This document shows positions 5,984 to 9,714 of a stretch of DNA of 9,714 bases, in pieces. Source of the DNA: UBA3210 sp963648895 (GTDB lineage Bacteria > Bacillota_I > Bacilli_A > RFN20 > CAG-449); contig CAVJGK010000054.1 of assembly GCA_963648895.1 (NCBI GenBank), positions 1 to 9,714 on the forward strand, given 5' to 3'. The notes beneath the pieces are model-generated. The model was not told where the DNA came from and searched no databases. It saw only the letters and a program-made list of their open reading frames with translations. Every line of letters starts with the position of its first letter. Positions within the stretch are counted from its first letter, which is position 1. The translations under genes were made by a program, and so were the position numbers.

Positions 5984-8881
5984 TTATAATTTTCTTAAGA
6001 TTTCTTTTTTCTCTTCAGGTATATCTTTTATTTGTAAATCAGGCTTTGCGAGGAAATAACCTTGAACATAATCTACACCTAATCCTTTAACTAATTTTAA
6101 TTCTTCGATTGTTTCAACAGATTCTGCAACAATCTTAATTTTGTTTACTGAACAATAAGAAATAATTGATTTAGCTAAACGTTGTTTGTTTTTATCTTTA
6201 TCAATATTTCTAATTAAAGAACCTTCAATTTTAACTAAACTTGGATCAAATGATAAAATCATACCAATGTTATTATAACCAGTACCATAATCATCAATCG
6301 CATATTTAATATTATACTTGCTTAAGAAGTTTATCTTCTTATTAATAACTTCGCTTTGACCAAAGTCTTCTTCGATTAATTCGATGACAAATTGAGAGAA
6401 ATAATCTTTATATTTATTTTCAAATTCTTCTAAATCGACATCAGATAATACTTGAGAAGAAATCGAATTGATAAATAATTTCTTTTCACACTTGGAATTA
6501 ACAAACTTTTCACTCGCATTGAAGAATGTCAATTTTTCAATATCATAAAGTCTGTTAAACTTTTTCGCGGCATTTAATAATTTCTCTGGATTAAAGCCAG
6601 GAAGAGTTGGTCTCATTAAAGCTTCATAACCTAAAACATCACCTGTATGAATATCAACAATTGGTTGGTAAGCATAATCGATTAATTGATAATTAATAAT
6701 GCGGTTTAAATCTTCATACATGACATTTTCATTTTCGTATTTTTTAAGTGACTCATTGTCAAAATATCTAACTTTGTTCTTACCTTCATTTTTTGCATTA
6801 TACATTGCATAATCGGCACGTTTAAGCATTTCTTCATAAGTGATATTTGCGCATTTTTGGCAAACACCAACGCTTAAAGAAATATAAATTTGTTTAGTTC
6901 TTGATAAGACGTATTCTTCTTTAATCTTTTCTAATTGATTAACAATAGAATTTTCTTTAGAGATATCATCATAACCATAAACAAAGATGAGAAATTCATC
7001 ACCAGAAACATGGCAAGTAAGAACATTATCATTTAAAACTTCAAGATGTTTTAAAAATTGACCAACCTTTTTTAAATATTCATCACCAAAATCATGACCA
7101 TATTGATCGTTTAATAATTTTAAATTATCAACATCGATCATAAATAAAGAAGCGTTATCACATTCATTAAATAATGGTTTAACTTTATCAACAAATCCTC
7201 TTCTATTTAATAATCCGGTTAATACATCATAATCTCTTTCATGAAGGATTCTTTCTTTTTCAACATATTCTTTTGTTAAATCAGTTAAAGTAGCCATTAC
7301 TCCATCAACTTGAGAAACAATCTTTAATTGTAAATAATAGGTCGATTGGATAAAGAAAGTAATTTCACCAGATGATTTTAAAATCTCTTCATCGATATTT
7401 TTATAAGTAGAAGATATAATCTTTGATTTTAATTTTCTAATTTTATATATAAATGCATAACCATTTAATTCTTCATTATCATAAGGAAGACCTAACATAT
7501 CAAAGAATTGTTTAGAGACATTTACTTTATCTTCTTTTTTGAAATATTCAAAGAAAGAAATTTTAAAATTAGAATCTTGAATTAAACGATTTAATCGATT
7601 GTTTAATGAATCAGTTCTTGCCGAATATTTGTTAATTTCTTCAAGTAAGTTATCAACTTCTAAAATGTTTGTTTTAGGTAAGTTTAAAACATTTAATTCA
7701 TTTAAATTGCTAGAAACTTTTACAATAGGACGAGAAATTAAATAGGCAATTAAAACATAAAGTAAGATAATGACTAAGAAAGAAATTGCAAATATTAAGA
7801 TAATTACTTTACTTGTGCTATATGAAATATTAAATAAGTTGTTTTTAGAAACAACACCGACAAAATACCAACTTTCATCAACAACCCCTTCTCCATCATA
7901 AACATCGATTTGTTCTTCATAAAGGAATAATGTTTCATCATTATAAGTAAATTCTTTTAAATCAGGATAAGAAGATTGACTTAAAGTTATATCTTTTAAA
8001 TTTGGTAAAACAACATAAGAATTAAATCCTTCATCGTATTCACCATTAACTTTTCTAATAAAAGAAAAAGCAATGTGTTGTTCGCTAGAATTAAGTTTGC
8101 CAATGCATGTTTTTAAATATGATTCAGTAATACCAATACCAAATACTCCCAAACATTGATTGTTGATATAAAAAGGAAGAGAATAAGTTAATACTTTAGT
8201 ATTATAAATATTTGATAAAGAAGACCAATAACCTAAGAATGTTCTTCCATTAGTTTTAGATCCTTCAATCTTACCATAAGAAATTGCATTATTATAAAAA
8301 TCTATATTGCCAATATCACTAAATTTATTACTATCAACATGAGTATCAATGCTAAAACCTTCGTTAGAATATTCTCTCCAAGTATCATATGGGGCATATA
8401 AAACATCAATTTCATTATTTGATGATTGATTAGGATTTTTATTTCTTAAATAAATTAAGTTTTTATCTGCACTGTCGTTATTAATTACTATATAAGCATC
8501 GTTAACATGGTTATCTTTAATTAAATCAGGAATCAATTCTGCAATGGCTGTTAAATAAGCTTTTGATTCTTGTTCATCATTAATAATATCATCTACTTTT
8601 AAAGAATTATTACTCATATAGGAAGTAGTTGATTCATATAAATTTTCATAGAAAACATCAAATTTACTCCATGAATTAGATATTAAAGTTTCAAGATAGT
8701 TTTTCCTAATATTAACATCAGATTCAAAACTATTAATGGATGAATTATTAATCGTATTTTGGATGACGCTAAAATAAAGTAATGCTGTAATAACAATACT
8801 TTGAACTAACGTAACTAGAATAATCGGCATAACTATTCTAGCGGTGATACTTTTACATCTATTTTTTAAACTTGCCCACAT
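5984..8881 (-). CDS. Membrane Cache-PAS-GGDEF-EAL c-di-GMP signalling protein
   Basis: Predicted inner-membrane sensor that makes and/or degrades c-di-GMP in response to an external ligand. Counting from ATG 8881 (965 residues), a transmembrane helix lies at about 16-39, an extracellular dCache-like sensor at 45-350, and a second helix at 358-382. A PAS-like region spans about 435-540, GGDEF about 548-710 and EAL about 725-955. GGDEF keeps metal ligand D583 and the signature SGDEF (626-630); the residue usually Arg before it is His624, and no RxxD inhibitory site is seen. EAL keeps E753, N805, E834, E837, D863, D864, K884, E920, E923 and Q940, but the usual KID is KIE (884-886). Both domains look competent, so the net activity cannot be told. 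A start at TTG 8914 would add 11 residues and overlap the upstream gene; I prefer ATG 8881, 8 bases after that gene's stop, with AGGTAG as a weak Shine-Dalgarno. No HAMP domain is evident. Confidence 0.92.
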   Translation of the reverse strand: MWASLKNRCKSITARIVMPIILVTLVQSIVITALLYFSVIQNTINNSSINSFESDVNIRKNYLETLISNSWSKFDVFYENLYESTTSYMSNNSLKVDDIINDEQESKAYLTAIAELIPDLIKDNHVNDAYIVINNDSADKNLIYLRNKNPNQSSNNEIDVLYAPYDTWREYSNEGFSIDTHVDSNKFSDIGNIDFYNNAISYGKIEGSKTNGRTFLGYWSSLSNIYNTKVLTYSLPFYINNQCLGVFGIGITESYLKTCIGKLNSSEQHIAFSFIRKVNGEYDEGFNSYVVLPNLKDITLSQSSYPDLKEFTYNDETLFLYEEQIDVYDGEGVVDESWYFVGVVSKNNLFNISYSTSKVIILIFAISFLVIILLYVLIAYLISRPIVKVSSNLNELNVLNLPKTNILEVDNLLEEINKYSARTDSLNNRLNRLIQDSNFKISFFEYFKKEDKVNVSKQFFDMLGLPYDNEELNGYAFIYKIRKLKSKIISSTYKNIDEEILKSSGEITFFIQSTYYLQLKIVSQVDGVMATLTDLTKEYVEKERILHERDYDVLTGLLNRRGFVDKVKPLFNECDNASLFMIDVDNLKLLNDQYGHDFGDEYLKKVGQFLKHLEVLNDNVLTCHVSGDEFLIFVYGYDDISKENSIVNQLEKIKEEYVLSRTKQIYISLSVGVCQKCANITYEEMLKRADYAMYNAKNEGKNKVRYFDNESLKKYENENVMYEDLNRIINYQLIDYAYQPIVDIHTGDVLGYEALMRPTLPGFNPEKLLNAAKKFNRLYDIEKLTFFNASEKFVNSKCEKKLFINSISSQVLSDVDLEEFENKYKDYFSQFVIELIEEDFGQSEVINKKINFLSKYNIKYAIDDYGTGYNNIGMILSFDPSLVKIEGSLIRNIDKDKNKQRLAKSIISYCSVNKIKIVAESVETIEELKLVKGLGVDYVQGYFLAKPDLQIKDIPEEKKEILRKL

Positions 8882-8889
8882 ATTTCTAC

Positions 8890-9714
8890 CTATTTTTGAA
8901 TTTCTTGAAACCAACTTTCAAATTTTTCATCTGTAGTATATTCTTCTACTACGCTTTGATAATCTTCACCTGCATTAATTGCGTTTAAAACTTCATTTCT
9001 TGCATTAGAACAATAAGAAATTAAACTATTTTTTAATTTATTTCTAAAAGAAGTTCCTCCTTCTCCTGCAATATTTGTATACATAGTTGCTTCAGAAATG
9101 GTCTTTTTTGCAATTTTGAAAGTCTTTTTATAATTGATATTAGTTTGAGATTCAATAAATTCATCATTAAAACCATCTTTAGTCGCAGGGAAATAACCTG
9201 ATGTTCCGCAGAAAGATTCTATATTAGTTTTTTCTGTTAACCATTTTAAAAAACTTGTGGCAGCTTTTTCTTGGTCTTTATCTGATTTAGTAATACAAAA
9301 TCCTGCCCCTTGGCTGACTGCATAATCACTACCACTATCAAATTTAGGAGCCTTCATTACTTCTAATTCAATATCATATTTATTATCTTCAGAAAGAGTT
9401 ACTTGTGAAGGGAAATAAGAAGCTGAAGAAGTTGAACCAACAAAACAAAGAATATCACCAGTTTTAAGATCATAACTTCTAAAACCAGTGCCGGCATAAA
9501 AATATCCTTTTACATAAGGAACATAATATGCATCCCATAATTTTTTAAATACTTCTTTGTTATAATTAATTCCATAATTACCTTCAGAATCATAATGTAA
9601 AATATCAATGCCTAATTGTTTAGCCATGATGACAAAATAATTATCCATAGAATCTCTTCCAAAGAAGGCTTTAGAAGTCTTTTGATAATATTTTTCTGCG
9701 ACGTAAGTAATACC
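8890..9714 (-). CDS. ABC-type extracellular solute-binding protein, C-terminal part
   Basis: The frame is open to the window edge, so the start and signal peptide are missing; 274 residues and the TAG stop (8892-8890) are visible. It matches the C-terminal lobe of family 1 solute-binding proteins, which capture a ligand outside the membrane, often a carbohydrate. Supporting stretches, counted from the first visible codon, are GRDSMDNYFVIMAKQLG near 19-35, an SSASYFPSQV ligand-lobe stretch near 95-104, and the family hallmark from GAGFCITKSDKDQEKAATSF into FLKWL and TSGYFPAT (about 136-178). An internal Met at 9648 is not the start, because the conserved sequence continues upstream of it. No permease or ATPase gene follows; instead a Cache-GGDEF-EAL gene starts 8 bases later. 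It may therefore serve as a sensory binding protein as well as, or rather than, a transport component. The ligand cannot be told from the sequence. Confidence 0.88.
   Translation of the reverse strand, partial: GITYVAEKYYQKTSKAFFGRDSMDNYFVIMAKQLGIDILHYDSEGNYGINYNKEVFKKLWDAYYVPYVKGYFYAGTGFRSYDLKTGDILCFVGSTSSASYFPSQVTLSEDNKYDIELEVMKAPKFDSGSDYAVSQGAGFCITKSDKDQEKAATSFLKWLTEKTNIESFCGTSGYFPATKDGFNDEFIESQTNINYKKTFKIAKKTISEATMYTNIAGEGGTSFRNKLKNSLISYCSNARNEVLNAINAGEDYQSVVEEYTTDEKFESWFQEIQK

Noticed and set aside
9646..9648. ATG at 9648 as the start of the solute-binding protein
   Set aside because: The frame stays open for 22 more codons to the edge and encodes family-typical sequence (FGRDS before the Met), so the gene is cut by the window and not short.

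Overview
The window is a low-GC stretch from what looks like a Bacillota (Firmicutes) bacterium, most likely a plant-polysaccharide user of gut or similar habitat. The evidence is the strong AT bias, clear purine-rich Shine-Dalgarno sites (GGAGG, GGAAGG), sigma-A-type promoters, a lipoprotein signal, and use of the standard genetic code (Trp as TGG; TAA and TAG stops). I cannot assign genus or family from the sequence alone. Every gene reads on the minus strand, so transcription runs from high to low coordinates.

Reading in that direction: (1) 9714-8890 is the C-terminal part of an ABC-type extracellular solute-binding protein, cut by the window edge. (2) Eight bases later comes a two-transmembrane Cache-PAS-GGDEF-EAL protein (8881-5984), a c-di-GMP synthase/phosphodiesterase candidate, closed by a clear intrinsic terminator (5951-5980). 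(3) A well-formed promoter (TTGAAA-N17-TAATAT with extended -10) at 5883-5911 carries two operator-like sequences and starts a two-gene unit. (4) The first gene of that unit is a 684-residue surface lipoprotein built of Ig-like and tandem beta-sandwich, carbohydrate-binding-like modules (5852-3798). (5) The second is a 1199-residue secreted family PL9 pectate lyase (3780-181), 17 bases downstream. A 9-bp hairpin with a UUCG loop follows it (137-158). (6) A new promoter and strong ribosome binding site start another gene, of which only 23 codons are visible (70-1).

I infer that the lipoprotein and lyase form a small pectin-use unit: the lipoprotein would hold substrate at the cell surface and the lyase would cut polygalacturonate by Ca-dependent beta-elimination. 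The upstream pair could sense an extracellular ligand, perhaps a sugar, and change c-di-GMP level. A link between the two units is suggested only by adjacency.

No gene-free stretch exceeds 300 bases. I saw no tRNA, rRNA, CRISPR array, insertion sequence or phage feature. The most interesting points are the promoter with a GntR-like palindrome and a cre-like site, the solute-binding protein/Cache-GGDEF-EAL pair, and the double-beta-helix architecture of the lyase.
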